From NCBI GenBank assembly GCA_017527075.1, contig JAFXQM010000023.1:1-64000 (forward strand): 64,000 nucleotides of DNA. The letters are read 5' to 3'. The position numbers were made by a program, and so were the translations under genes. Within the stretch, counting starts at the first letter, position 1. Each line of letters begins with the position of its first letter. This stretch comes from Selenomonadaceae bacterium (GTDB lineage Bacteria > Bacillota > Negativicutes > Selenomonadales > Selenomonadaceae). Positions 7,906 through 15,718 of the stretch are shown here, in pieces. The notes under the pieces are model-generated. The model was given only the letters and a program-made list of their open reading frames with translations. It searched no databases and was not told the origin of the DNA.

Positions 7906-8541
7906 ATGAAGCAACTGATAATTATCGGCGTCGGAGGCTTTGCCCGCGAAGTTTTTAGGTACGCGCAAAAATCTGTGGGCTTCGGCGTCGACTGGCAGAT
8001 AAAAGGTTTCCTCGACGGCGACGTGAAACTTTCGGCGGAGGAGTACAAACTTTTGCCCGAAAAACTTTTGGGCGACGTCGACACTTACGAAATTTGCGCG
8101 GACGATGTTTTCACATGCGCGGTCGGCTCGCCCAAGGCGCGGAGGAAGCTCGCGGAAAAAATTTTGGCGCGCGGCGGTCAGTTCATCAACTTAATCAGCT
8201 CGCTCGCTGAAATTATTTCGACGGCTGAGCTCGGGCGCGGCGTGATAATTTCTCCTTTCGTCGGCGTGAGTGAGCGCGCGCATATCGGAGACTTCGTCGC
8301 GGTCAACGCGCAGACGATTATCGGGCACGACGCGCACGTCGGAAATTTTTCCTGCATCATGCCGCACGTTGCACTTTCCGGCGGTTGCAAAATCGGCGCG
8401 GAAGTTTTTATCGGCAGCGGCGCGGTCATCTTGCCCAAGGCAAAAGTTGAGGACGGCGCGACAGTTGGCGCGGGCTGTGTCGTTTTAAAAAAAGTTCGGG
8501 CGGGCAAAACCGTCTTTGGAAATCCCGCAATCGAAATTTAA
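7906..8541 (+). CDS. NeuD/PglD-family sugar O-acyltransferase
   Basis: A 211-residue protein with an N-terminal nucleotide-sugar-binding fold (LIIIGVGGFAREVFRYA) and a left-handed beta-helix of hexapeptide repeats in the C-terminal half (GVIISPFVGVS, GDFVAVNAQ, IGHDAHVGNF, IGAEVFIGSGAVI). The layout fits NeuD/PglD-type acetyltransferases, which acylate sugars of capsules, sialic acid-like sugars or glycans. The catalytic His is probably that of IIGHDAHVG. An acyl carrier protein gene follows after 13 bp. The pair may therefore transfer an acyl group from the carrier protein rather than from CoA; that is inference. Confidence 0.75.
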   Translation: MKQLIIIGVGGFAREVFRYAQKSVGFGVDWQIKGFLDGDVKLSAEEYKLLPEKLLGDVDTYEICADDVFTCAVGSPKARRKLAEKILARGGQFINLISSLAEIISTAELGRGVIISPFVGVSERAHIGDFVAVNAQTIIGHDAHVGNFSCIMPHVALSGGCKIGAEVFIGSGAVILPKAKVEDGATVGAGCVVLKKVRAGKTVFGNPAIEI

Positions 8542-8554
8542 GGAGGAAAATTTT

Positions 8555-8773
8555 ATGACACCTGAAGAATTTGTAATCAAACTCGCTGACGTGATGGACA
8601 CCGAAGCCGAATTGAAACTCTCGACGAAACTCGCCGACGTGGAAGATTGGGACTCGCTGAGCATGGTTTCCTTCTTTTCCTTCTGCAACTCGACGCTCGG
8701 CAAAAGACTCGCGCCCGAACAAATCAAATCCGCGCAGACCGTCGAAGATTTATTCAACCTCACGAAGGATTGA
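8555..8773 (+). CDS. Acyl carrier protein-like protein
   Basis: A 72-residue acidic four-helix protein with the phosphopantetheine-attachment motif in VEDWDSLSMVSF, where the Ser after Asp is the expected prosthetic-group site. It starts with ATG behind AAGGAGG. It is not the housekeeping AcpP, whose site is normally GADSLD, and resembles carrier proteins dedicated to side pathways (glycan or polyketide acylation). Its place behind the NeuD-like acyltransferase fits delivery of an acyl group to a sugar. The R-M gene begins 2 nt after its stop. Confidence 0.75.
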   Translation: MTPEEFVIKLADVMDTEAELKLSTKLADVEDWDSLSMVSFFSFCNSTLGKRLAPEQIKSAQTVEDLFNLTKD

Positions 8774-8775
8774 CC

Positions 8776-11514
8776 ATGAACAAGGACGCCGTAAAAAATT
8801 TCGCCGACGAATGGTACGAACGCGGCGACGAAAAAAGTGACACGCAAAAATTTTGGCTGACTCTTCTGCGCGACGTGTTCGACGTCGACCGCCCAGAAAA
8901 ATTTATCGACTTCGAACAGCCCGTGCCGAACGGATTCATCGACGGGTTCATCGCCAAGACAAAAGTTTTGATTGAGCAGAAAAGTTTCGACGTCGACCTC
9001 TCGAAAGAAATTGTTCAGTCCGACAGCACGAAGCTCACGCCTTACGAGCAGGCTCTGCGTTACGCCCAAGCCCTCGACGAGCCGCCGCGCTGGATTATCA
9101 CCTGCAACTTTTCCGAGTTCAGAATTTACAAAGCCGGCCGCGAAGACCCGACTGTCATCAAGTTGCGCGACCTGCGTTATCAATTTCCGCGCCTGAAATT
9201 TTTAATCGACCCGAACGCCGACGACACTCCGCCCGAAGAAAAAATTTCCGACGAGGCCGCAAAAATTATCGAAGCAATTTGCAAAGCCTTCGACAAAAAT
9301 TATTACAAGCGCGAGCCCGCCTTCCGCGATTCGCTCAGCAAACTTTGCACGCGCCTGGTTTTTTGCTTTTACGCCGACGATGCAAAAATTTTCACAGAAG
9401 AAAAATTCGGCGACTACCTCAATAAATTTCCGCCCGAAAAAATCCGTGACGCGCTCCAAAAATTTTTCGACGCGCTCAACACTCCATACAACCAACGCGC
9501 CGGCCTCGACGACGATCTGAAAAAATTTCCTTACGTCAACGGCGGCCTCTTCGAAGAAAAAATTCCCATCCTCCCGATTGACGAGAACTTGAAGCTGACA
9601 ATCACACGCGCGCACATTTTGAAAGTTGGTTTCGTCGAAAGCATAAAGTTCAGCTGGCACGAAATCAGCCCGCCGATTTTCGGGGCAATGTTCGAATCCG
9701 TCGTCAGCCGCCGGCGCGAAAGCGGAATGTTTTACACGAGCGTCGAAAATATTCACAAGGTCATCGACCCGCTCTTCCTCGACGACCTGCGCGACGAATT
9801 TGAAATTGCCAAACGCAAGCAGATAAAAAATCGGGCGGAGGCTCTCCTCGAACTGCAGGAAAAAATTTCCACGCTCACCTTCCTCGACCCCGCGTGCGGC
9901 TCAGGAAATTTCCTCACCGAAACTTATCTCAGCCTGCGCCGCCTCGAAAACGAAATCCTCGAAGCTCTCCACTCGCTGACCACGCTCCCCGAAAATCCCG
10001 TCAAAGTTTCCATCAATCAGTTCTTCGGCATTGAAATTAATTCGTTCGCGGCGGCCGTCGCGCAAACTGCTCTGTGGATTGCCGAAAACCAAATGCTCCA
10101 AGAGACGGAGGGCGCGCTCGGCATCGACCTGGACGCCTTGCCGCTGAAAAATCACGGACGAATCGTCTGCGCCAATGCCCTGCGCGTTGATTGGAAAAAA
10201 GTTTTTGAGAAAGACGAACCGAATCACTTCGACTTCATCATTGGGAACCCGCCCTTCGTCGGCTACTCCAATCAGACCCCGCAACAAAAATCCGACATGC
10301 GCGTGGCTTACGGCGAAAACCCAAAGGTCGGCAAGATTGATTACGTCGCCGCCTGGTACAAGAAAGCCGCCGAGTTCATTCGCGGCACCGAGACCCGCTG
10401 CGCCTTCGTGTCCACCAACTCAATCACGCAGGGCGAGCAATGCGCTGACGTTTGGAAAATTCTTCACGAAAATTTCGGCGTTCACGTCGACTTCGCCCAC
10501 CGAACTTTCAAATGGCTCAGCGACTCGGACAATCCGGCGCACGTTCACTGCGTGGTCGTCGGCTTCAGCTGCGCGGCAAATGACAAGCCCAAAAAAATTT
10601 TCGACGGCAACAAAGTTTACGTCGCGGACAACATAAATTTTTATCTCACCGACGGCGAAATTGTTTTCGTGGAGGCGCGCGCCAATCCGATTCAAAAAGG
10701 CGTGCCGAAAATGGTGACGGGCAATCGTCCTGTTGACGGCGGAAACTTAATCGTCGAAGCTGAAGACTTGGATTATTTTTTAAGCCGCGAGCCCGCCGCC
10801 GAAAAATTTATTCGTCCTCTCCTCGGCGCGGCAGAATTTATCAAGGGCAAGAAAAGATTTTGTCTGTGGCTTGACGGAGTTCCGCTCGACGAAATAAAAA
10901 AATTCCCGCTCATCGCTGAACGGGTGGAAGCCTGCCGAAAGTTTCGTTCGCTGAGTAAAAAAGCTGCCACTCGCGCCAATGCACGTCGTCCAAATGAGTT
11001 TCAGGAGATTACTCAGCCAAAAAAAAATTTTGTTGCCATTCCGGAAATTTCTTCTGAACGCCGCCAATATATTCCGATGGATTTTTTATCGTCGAAAATT
11101 ATTTGCACGAACAGACTTAAAATGGTTCCCGACGCAGAGCTTTATCACTTCGGAATTTTAACGAGCTCAATTCATATGGCGTGGGTCAGGGCGACTTGCG
11201 GAAGATTGAAAAGCGATTACAATTATTCAATCGCGGTCGTGTACAATAATTTTCCGTGGCCGGAGGTGACGGGGCGGCGGCGGCGCATGATTGAACGCAG
11301 TGCCCAAGAAATTTTGAATGTCCGCGCAGATTTTCCGTCGTGGACGTTCGCTAAACTTTATTCGGCGGAGACGATGCCCGACGAGTTGCGGCTGGCGCAC
11401 AAGTCAAACGATTTTGCGGTGGCGATGGCGTATGGCTTCGAAAATTTTTGGGAGGACGAGGCGCGAGTGACGGCGGAGCTGATGAAACTTTACAAGTCAT
11501 TGACAAAAGCTTGA
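8776..11514 (+). CDS. MmeI-type (type IIL) restriction-modification enzyme
   Basis: A 912-residue single-chain R-M protein, close to the 919 residues of MmeI. Residues 54-71 hold a PD-(D/E)XK-like nuclease core (FIDGFIAKTKVLIEQKS, with D and E-x-K). A helical spacer follows. The amino-methyltransferase has SAM motif FLDPACGSGNFL at about residue 372 and catalytic NPPFVG at about 490. The C-terminal third is the target-recognition region. Such enzymes cut at a fixed distance from their site and protect one strand by N6-adenine methylation. ATG at 8776 lies 2 nt after the acyl carrier protein stop, so it is translationally coupled to an unrelated pathway. All motifs look intact. Confidence 0.85.
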   Translation: MNKDAVKNFADEWYERGDEKSDTQKFWLTLLRDVFDVDRPEKFIDFEQPVPNGFIDGFIAKTKVLIEQKSFDVDLSKEIVQSDSTKLTPYEQALRYAQALDEPPRWIITCNFSEFRIYKAGREDPTVIKLRDLRYQFPRLKFLIDPNADDTPPEEKISDEAAKIIEAICKAFDKNYYKREPAFRDSLSKLCTRLVFCFYADDAKIFTEEKFGDYLNKFPPEKIRDALQKFFDALNTPYNQRAGLDDDLKKFPYVNGGLFEEKIPILPIDENLKLTITRAHILKVGFVESIKFSWHEISPPIFGAMFESVVSRRRESGMFYTSVENIHKVIDPLFLDDLRDEFEIAKRKQIKNRAEALLELQEKISTLTFLDPACGSGNFLTETYLSLRRLENEILEALHSLTTLPENPVKVSINQFFGIEINSFAAAVAQTALWIAENQMLQETEGALGIDLDALPLKNHGRIVCANALRVDWKKVFEKDEPNHFDFIIGNPPFVGYSNQTPQQKSDMRVAYGENPKVGKIDYVAAWYKKAAEFIRGTETRCAFVSTNSITQGEQCADVWKILHENFGVHVDFAHRTFKWLSDSDNPAHVHCVVVGFSCAANDKPKKIFDGNKVYVADNINFYLTDGEIVFVEARANPIQKGVPKMVTGNRPVDGGNLIVEAEDLDYFLSREPAAEKFIRPLLGAAEFIKGKKRFCLWLDGVPLDEIKKFPLIAERVEACRKFRSLSKKAATRANARRPNEFQEITQPKKNFVAIPEISSERRQYIPMDFLSSKIICTNRLKMVPDAELYHFGILTSSIHMAWVRATCGRLKSDYNYSIAVVYNNFPWPEVTGRRRRMIERSAQEILNVRADFPSWTFAKLYSAETMPDELRLAHKSNDFAVAMAYGFENFWEDEARVTAELMKLYKSLTKA

Positions 11515-11528
11515 GCGCGTGATAAATT
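11500..11528 (+). promoter_or_regulatory. Promoter copy P1 inside the R-M gene 3' end
   Basis: TTGACA and TAAATT with a 17-bp spacer. The -35 lies in the last codons of the MmeI-type gene. The same promoter sequence recurs at 11599 and, diverged, at 11930. A terminator 28 bp downstream would leave an RNA of about 48 nt. Confidence 0.6.
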
Positions 11529-11556
11529 TTGGACGATTTGAAATTGACGATTCTTG

Positions 11557-11582
11557 AGCCGGTGCTAGCGGCTTATTTTTTT
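11557..11582 (+). terminator. Terminator T1 behind promoter P1
   Basis: Stem AGCCG/CGGCT with a 7-nt loop followed by TATTTTTTTT. It ends both the R-M gene transcript and a possible short RNA from P1. Confidence 0.65.
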
Positions 11583-11598
11583 CGGAGCCAAAATTAAT

Positions 11599-11627
11599 TT
11601 GACAAAAGCTTGAGCGTGTGATAAATT
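11599..11627 (+). promoter_or_regulatory. Promoter copy P2, driving the antisense RNA
   Basis: TTGACA and TAAATT, 17-bp spacer, with flanks identical to P1 for about 40 bp except one position in the spacer (GCGT versus GTGT). It reads towards the 3' end of the opposing small-peptide gene. Confidence 0.7.
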
Positions 11628-11633
11628 TTGGAC

Positions 11634-11752
11634 GATTTGAAAAGCAAACAACGGAAGGCAGCTCGATGGTAGCGCGTCGACCTCCTCCCTCGTTGATAAA
11701 AGTTTTAAGAGTTGAAGGGATTCTTTGCCGGGCGTTGCTCGGCTATTTCTTT
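11634..11752 (+). ncRNA. Candidate antitoxin RNA (about 119 nt) overlapping the toxin 3' end
   Basis: The unit is defined by promoter P2 (start expected near 11634) and a rho-independent terminator, GCCGGGC/GCTCGGC around GTT, followed by TATTTCTTT. No credible reading frame lies inside. The last 10 nt overlap the end of the opposing 28-codon gene, and any toxin mRNA reaching past its stop would pair with the whole RNA. Convergent 3'-overlapping pairs of this kind are known for txpA/RatA and bsrG/SR4 of Bacillus. The first 45 nt resemble the start of the RNA from P3. Confidence 0.55.
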
Positions 11753-11829
11753 CCGTTGAAGAACGTCAGTGCCGCGAAGATGAGGGTTCCGACTTCGCAG
11801 ATAATATCCAACCAGTCTTTGAACTCCAT
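11743..11829 (-). CDS. Small hydrophobic peptide, candidate type I toxin (holin-like)
   Basis: A 28-codon gene that starts MEFKDWLDII, has a hydrophobic core VGTLIFAALTFF and ends NGKK. This is a single membrane-spanning helix with a charged tail, the form of Hol_Tox-type and TxpA-like type I toxins. The SD is exceptionally strong (AAGGAGGTGA, 5 nt before ATG), and a near-consensus promoter lies upstream. The mRNA leader is about 50 nt. An RNA from the opposite strand overlaps its 3' end. Toxicity is inference from form and arrangement; family membership needs a profile search. Confidence 0.6.
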   Translation of the reverse strand: MEFKDWLDIICEVGTLIFAALTFFNGKK

Positions 11830-11888
11830 ACGCGTCACCTCCTTCCTTCGAGGAAGAAAGCCGACACATCGAACTGCCTGCCGCGGCG

Positions 11889-11917
11889 AATATATCATAC
11901 GTTCAGAAACTTTTCAA
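11889..11917 (-). promoter_or_regulatory. Promoter of the small-peptide gene
   Basis: TTGAAA and TATATT with a 17-bp spacer on the minus strand. The spacer (ending GAACGTATGA) resembles that of P1-P3, so toxin and RNA promoters appear to be related sequences facing each other. It is back to back with P3, whose -35 begins 13 bp away. Confidence 0.65.
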
Positions 11918-11929
11918 GCCAAAATTCAT

Positions 11930-11958
11930 TTGACAAAAGGTTGAGCGTATGATAAATT
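11930..11958 (+). promoter_or_regulatory. Promoter copy P3
   Basis: TTGACA and TAAATT, 17-bp spacer, similar to P1 and P2 (AAAGGTTGAGCGTATGA in the spacer). It reads rightwards, away from the toxin gene, towards the UxaA-family gene. Confidence 0.65.
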
Positions 11959-11964
11959 TTCTTT

Positions 11965-12158
11965 CGATAAGAAGAAAACTTTAAAGGCAGGTCGGTGTGT
12001 GAGAACGTCGACGCCTCTCTTAATAAGATGTCAGGTGAAGAACGTCACGTGCGCTGATGAAATTTTCGTTCCTAAATTATTTCAGGTACGTGAGCAAGGC
12101 AGGATAATTTTGATAAGGTTCTTTGAAGAAGGTCGCGTGCACTTTCGCGGCTTTTTTC
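11965..12158 (+). ncRNA. Second RNA of the same family, or uxaA leader
   Basis: The unit runs from P3 to a terminator, GTCGCG/CGCGGC with an 8-nt loop and TTTTTT at 12152-12157. Its first part (GGCAGGTCGGTG then CGTCGAC) matches the start of the P2 RNA. On the opposite strand a degenerate remnant of the toxin end is visible (TGACGTTCTTCA, then a stop) without a start codon or SD. It may be a decayed second toxin-antitoxin copy, or a leader whose terminator controls the dehydratase gene that begins 39 bp later. Confidence 0.4.
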
Positions 12159-12196
12159 GTTTCCAAAAGAATTTAATCGGCGGAAGGAGAAATGAA

Positions 12197-13699
12197 ATGA
12201 CGAACGCGATTTTGCTCGACGGTAAAGACAACGTGGCGACGTGTACGGCGGCGGCCGCGGCGGGCGAGAAGATAAAAATCCTCGGCGGCGGAGAAATTGT
12301 CTGCGTCGAAGACATTCCGATTTGGCACAAGGTTGCGCTAAAAAAAATCGGCGCGGGCGAAAAGATTTTCAAGTACGGAGAGATAATCGGCGAGGCGTCG
12401 GCGGAAATTGCGGCGGGCGGTTGGGTTTCTCACGAAAATATTTTCAGCGTGCCGCGCGATTATGAGAGCGAGATGAAATTAATTAGGAATGAGGAATTAG
12501 GAATTAGGAATGAAAATCCTGCTCCTCAATCCACTGCCCAAAAATTTTGGGGATATAAGAGGACGGAAGGGCGCGCGGGCATTCGCAATCACGTTTTGAT
12601 TTTGCCGACGTGCGCATGCGGCAGTGAGACGGCGCGAATCGTGGCGAGCCAAGTGCGCGGGGCGGTCAACATAATTTTCAACACGGGCTGCTCTGATGTT
12701 CAGGCGAATACGGAGATGTCGCAAAAAATTTTGACGGGCTTCGCGTGCAACCCGAACGTGTACGGCGTGGTGATAATCGGGCTGGGCTGCGAGACGGTTC
12801 CGCATGCCAAGCTGCGGGAGAAAATCAAATCGCAGACGTGCAAGCCGGTCGTGTCGTTCGGGATACAGGAAGAGGGCGGCACGCTCAAGACGATAGAAAA
12901 GGCAGTGCGGGCGGCGAGAGATTTGGCGGCGGAGGCGGGACTTCAGCAGAAAGAACTTTGCGACATCTCGGAGCTGTTGCTGGGGATTGAGTGCGGCGGC
13001 TCGGACGCGACGAGCGGCATTGCGTCGAATCCTGCGGTGGGCGCGCTCAGCGATAAACTCGTGGACTTGGGCGCGTCGACTTTGATGAGCGAGTCAATCG
13101 AATGGATTGGCGGCGAACACGTCTTGGCAAAGCGCGCGGCGACTCCCGAACTGCACAACAAGATTATAAAAATTTGCGCGGATTATGAGGAGCACTTGAA
13201 GGCGGCGGGGCAAGATTGTCGAGCGGGTCAGCCGACGCCGGGAAATAAATTCGGCGGGCTGTCGACAATCGATGAGAAAAGTTTGGGCTGCATACGCAAG
13301 GGCGGCACGCGTCCGATTGTCGAAGTACTCAATCAGGCGGAGCGACCGACGAAGCGCGGGGCAATCGTCATGGACACGGCGGGTTACGATATTTCCTCGG
13401 TGACGAGCATGGTGGCAGCGGGCTGCAACGCAATCATTTTCACGACGGGGCGCGGCACACCGACGGGCAACGCGATTGTCCCCGTGTTCAAGGTCACGGC
13501 AAACGCGCAAACTTTTTCATGGATGGAAGACAACCTCGACGCGGACTTGAGCGGAATCATTTCGGGCGCGCTGACGATTGACGCGGCGGGCGATTTGCTT
13601 CTGGAAAAAATTTTCGACGTGTGCAACGGGCGGCTGACGAAGGCTGAGGCTTACGGCTTCTCGGATGTCGCCGTCGACCACGTGTGCAGATTCGTGTGA
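12197..13699 (+). CDS. UxaA-family dehydratase (altronate/galactarate dehydratase-like)
   Basis: A 500-residue protein. The N-terminal SAF-type domain (about residues 1-90, with GGWVSHEN) is joined to the UxaA catalytic domain, which shows GYKRTEGRAGIRNHV, PTCACGSET, GLGCETV, GIECGGSDATSG, and MDTAGYDISSVTSMVAAGC near the C-terminus. Family members remove water from sugar acids such as altronate, using iron. The substrate cannot be assigned here. ATG at 12197 follows GGAAGGAG and marks the conserved N-terminus; longer in-frame versions run through the terminator upstream. Residues 96-107 (IRNEELGIRNEN) are encoded by a heptamer repeat inserted in frame in the linker between the two domains. 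Confidence 0.8.
   Translation: MTNAILLDGKDNVATCTAAAAAGEKIKILGGGEIVCVEDIPIWHKVALKKIGAGEKIFKYGEIIGEASAEIAAGGWVSHENIFSVPRDYESEMKLIRNEELGIRNENPAPQSTAQKFWGYKRTEGRAGIRNHVLILPTCACGSETARIVASQVRGAVNIIFNTGCSDVQANTEMSQKILTGFACNPNVYGVVIIGLGCETVPHAKLREKIKSQTCKPVVSFGIQEEGGTLKTIEKAVRAARDLAAEAGLQQKELCDISELLLGIECGGSDATSGIASNPAVGALSDKLVDLGASTLMSESIEWIGGEHVLAKRAATPELHNKIIKICADYEEHLKAAGQDCRAGQPTPGNKFGGLSTIDEKSLGCIRKGGTRPIVEVLNQAERPTKRGAIVMDTAGYDISSVTSMVAAGCNAIIFTTGRGTPTGNAIVPVFKVTANAQTFSWMEDNLDADLSGIISGALTIDAAGDLLLEKIFDVCNGRLTKAEAYGFSDVAVDHVCRFV
12479..12511 (+). repeat. Heptamer repeat (TTAGGAA/TGAGGAA type) inside a coding sequence
   Basis: Imperfect tandem units of the AATTAGGA type lie in frame in the UxaA-family gene, at the junction of its two domains. 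The same repeat class occurs at gene boundaries elsewhere in the window. Confidence 0.75.
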
Positions 13700-13733
13700 G
13701 GCTGTCCCCTCTTTCTCAAGAGTGGAGGTTGTT

Positions 13734-13790
13734 CTTACTTTCTTTGCTTGCCCAAAGAAAGTAAGCAAAGAAAGGGCACCTCGCGGGGGC
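13734..13790 (+). repeat. Dispersed hairpin repeat, copy 1 (short form)
   Basis: The inverted repeat CTTACTTTCTTTGCTTG/AAAGAAAGTAAG is followed by AAAGGGCACCTCGCGGGGGC. It occupies most of the gap between the UxaA-family gene and the SDR gene. Longer relatives lie at 20.9 and 33.8 kb. Confidence 0.7.
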
Positions 13791-13837
13791 GGAATAATAA
13801 TTCGTAATTGATATGGAAGAAGGAACAAGCAATCGAT

Positions 13838-14623
13838 ATGAGTGTGACATTTGATTTTAAGGGGAAAAATTTTGTAGTCGTCGGAGCGTCGTCGGGAATC
13901 GGCAGGCAGACGGCTTTGGAACTTTCACACAGCGGCGCGAACGTCTTGGCAATCGGGCGGAACTTGGAGCGACTCGCCGAACTCAAAAGAAATTCGCCCG
14001 TCAGCTTGGTTAAACGCCCGCCGAAAATTTTCACGGAGCAACTCGACGTCCTCACGGCGACGGCAGAAGATTGGGTGGAGGTCTTGAGCAACTTCACGAG
14101 CACGGTCGGGCGAATCAACGGCGGAGTTTACACGGCGGGCATTTGGGGACTGACGCCGCTGAATTCATTCGACGAAAGCCTCGCGCATAAAATTTTTGAC
14201 ACGAGCTTTTGGGGCGCGGTAAAATTTCTGAAGACGGCGACGCGGAAAAAATTTTCGGACGGCGGCGCGTCGTTCGTGCTGATGAGTTCGGTCGCGGGCG
14301 AGTTCAGCGGAAAAAGTTTGTTCGCGTATTCGGCGGCGAAGGCGGCGGTTCAGGCGGCGGTCAAATCCTTCGCGGCGGAAATCGTTCGCGGCGGGCACAG
14401 AATAAATTCGGTGGCACCCGCGCTGGTCAAAACGGAAATGATGAAAAACGAAATGTACGCGGCGGCGGCGAGCGAGGAAATTATTTCGCGGCACCTGCTG
14501 GGCTTGGGCACGGCGGAGGACGTGGCGGGCATGATTTTATTTTTGCTCAGCGAGCGCGCCTCTTGGATAACGGGACAAAACTTTTTCGTGGACGGCGGAT
14601 ACATGTTGGGAGTTAGGAGTTAG
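13838..14623 (+). CDS. Short-chain dehydrogenase/reductase
   Basis: A 261-residue classical SDR with the NAD(P)-binding motif VVVGASSGIGRQTA, NG-type segment INGGVYTAGIWG, catalytic Ser in LMSSVAGE, and YSAAKAA with the Tyr-x3-Lys pair. The C-terminus FFVDGGYMLG is usual for the family, including FabG-like enzymes, but the substrate is unknown. ATG at 13838 gives the usual N-terminal length; the SD is weak (GAAGGA, 12 nt upstream). The last residues (VRS) and the stop are encoded by the heptamer repeat that leads into aroC. Confidence 0.8.
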   Translation: MSVTFDFKGKNFVVVGASSGIGRQTALELSHSGANVLAIGRNLERLAELKRNSPVSLVKRPPKIFTEQLDVLTATAEDWVEVLSNFTSTVGRINGGVYTAGIWGLTPLNSFDESLAHKIFDTSFWGAVKFLKTATRKKFSDGGASFVLMSSVAGEFSGKSLFAYSAAKAAVQAAVKSFAAEIVRGGHRINSVAPALVKTEMMKNEMYAAAASEEIISRHLLGLGTAEDVAGMILFLLSERASWITGQNFFVDGGYMLGVRS

Positions 14624-14629
14624 GAGTTT
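14609..14629 (+). repeat. Heptamer repeat at the SDR/aroC junction
   Basis: Three GGAGTTA-type units. They encode the SDR C-terminus and TAG stop and place AGGAG upstream of the aroC ATG. Confidence 0.8.
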
Positions 14630-14635
14630 GAAGTT

Positions 14636-15718
14636 ATGGGCGTGAGATTTGTCAGCGGCGGCGAAAGTCACGGACCGCGGCTGGTTTGCATTTTGGAAGG
14701 ATTGCCGGCGGGCGTCAAAGTTTCGAGCGAGTTCGTCAACGCGGAGCTCAAGCGTCGGCAGGGCGGATACGGGCGCGGCGGGCGCATGAAGATTGAGAGC
14801 GACCGCGTGGAATTTTTGTCGGGCATTCGTTTCGGCGAGACGATTGGCAGCCCGATAACTTTGAGCGTCGAGAATCGCGACTGGAAAAATTGGACGGAAC
14901 GAATGAGCGCGGAAGGTCTTCCGTTCGGCGAGAAGGTCACCAACGCCCGCCCCGGTCACGCGGACTTGACGGGCGCGGCGAAATTTGCGCGCGCTGACGT
15001 TCGAGACATCTTGGAGCGTTCGAGTGCCCGCGAGACGACCATGCGGGTTGCGGCGGGCGCGTTGTGCAAAATTTTTCTCAAGGCTTGCGGCGTAAAAATT
15101 TCGGGCGAAGTCTTGAGCGTCGGCGGAGTGAGCGGCGAAAAAATTTTTTCCCGAATCGACGAGGCAAAAACTTTGGGCGACACCGTCGGCGGCGTGTTCG
15201 AGGTAAAAGTTTCGGGCGTGCCGGCGGGCTTGGGCAGTCACATTCAGTGGGACAAAAAGTTGGACGCAAAATTCGCGGCGGCGTTCATGTCGATTCAGGC
15301 GATTAAGGCTGTCGAACTCGGCGACGGATTTTCCAACGCGACGAAACTCGGCAGCGAAGTCCACGACGAAATTTTTATCCGCGACGGAAAAATTTTTCGC
15401 GAGACGAATCGAGCGGGCGGCTTCGAGGGCGGCATGAGCAACGGCGAGGATTTAATCATTCGCGCGGCCATGAAACCCATTCCGACTTTGATGAAGCCGT
15501 TGCGCACGGTCGACATTGCCACGAAAAATCCGACGACGGCGAGCAAAGAACGCAGTGACACTTGCGCGATATGGGCGGCGGAGGTCGTCGGCGAGGCGAT
15601 GGCGGCCTTGGTCACGGCGGATGCGTTCGTCGAAAAATTTGGCGGAGACGCTCTGTGCGACACGCTCACGAACTTGGAAAATTATCGCGCGCGGCTTGCG
15701 AGGGAGTTCGGCTTATGA
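14636..15718 (+). CDS. aroC: Chorismate synthase
   Basis: A 360-residue enzyme that converts 5-enolpyruvylshikimate-3-phosphate to chorismate with reduced FMN. Signatures: GESHGPRLV at the N-terminus, RRQGGYGRGGRMKIE, GSPITL, ARPGHADLTGA with the conserved His, RSSARETTMRVAAGA, and the C-terminal GGFEGGMSNGE. It is the first gene of an aroC-aroK-aroB cluster. Its ATG is preceded only by the heptamer repeat, whose AGGAG serves as SD. It overlaps aroK by 4 bp. Confidence 0.96.
   Translation: MGVRFVSGGESHGPRLVCILEGLPAGVKVSSEFVNAELKRRQGGYGRGGRMKIESDRVEFLSGIRFGETIGSPITLSVENRDWKNWTERMSAEGLPFGEKVTNARPGHADLTGAAKFARADVRDILERSSARETTMRVAAGALCKIFLKACGVKISGEVLSVGGVSGEKIFSRIDEAKTLGDTVGGVFEVKVSGVPAGLGSHIQWDKKLDAKFAAAFMSIQAIKAVELGDGFSNATKLGSEVHDEIFIRDGKIFRETNRAGGFEGGMSNGEDLIIRAAMKPIPTLMKPLRTVDIATKNPTTASKERSDTCAIWAAEVVGEAMAALVTADAFVEKFGGDALCDTLTNLENYRARLAREFGL

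Noticed and set aside
11618..11944. 108-codon plus-strand frame over the toxin locus
   Set aside because: It crosses a terminator, lacks an SD and lies over the opposite small gene with a strong SD and promoter.
11999..12196. 66 extra N-terminal codons for the UxaA-family gene
   Set aside because: The extension crosses the P3 RNA and its terminator; the conserved N-terminus and SD are at 12197.
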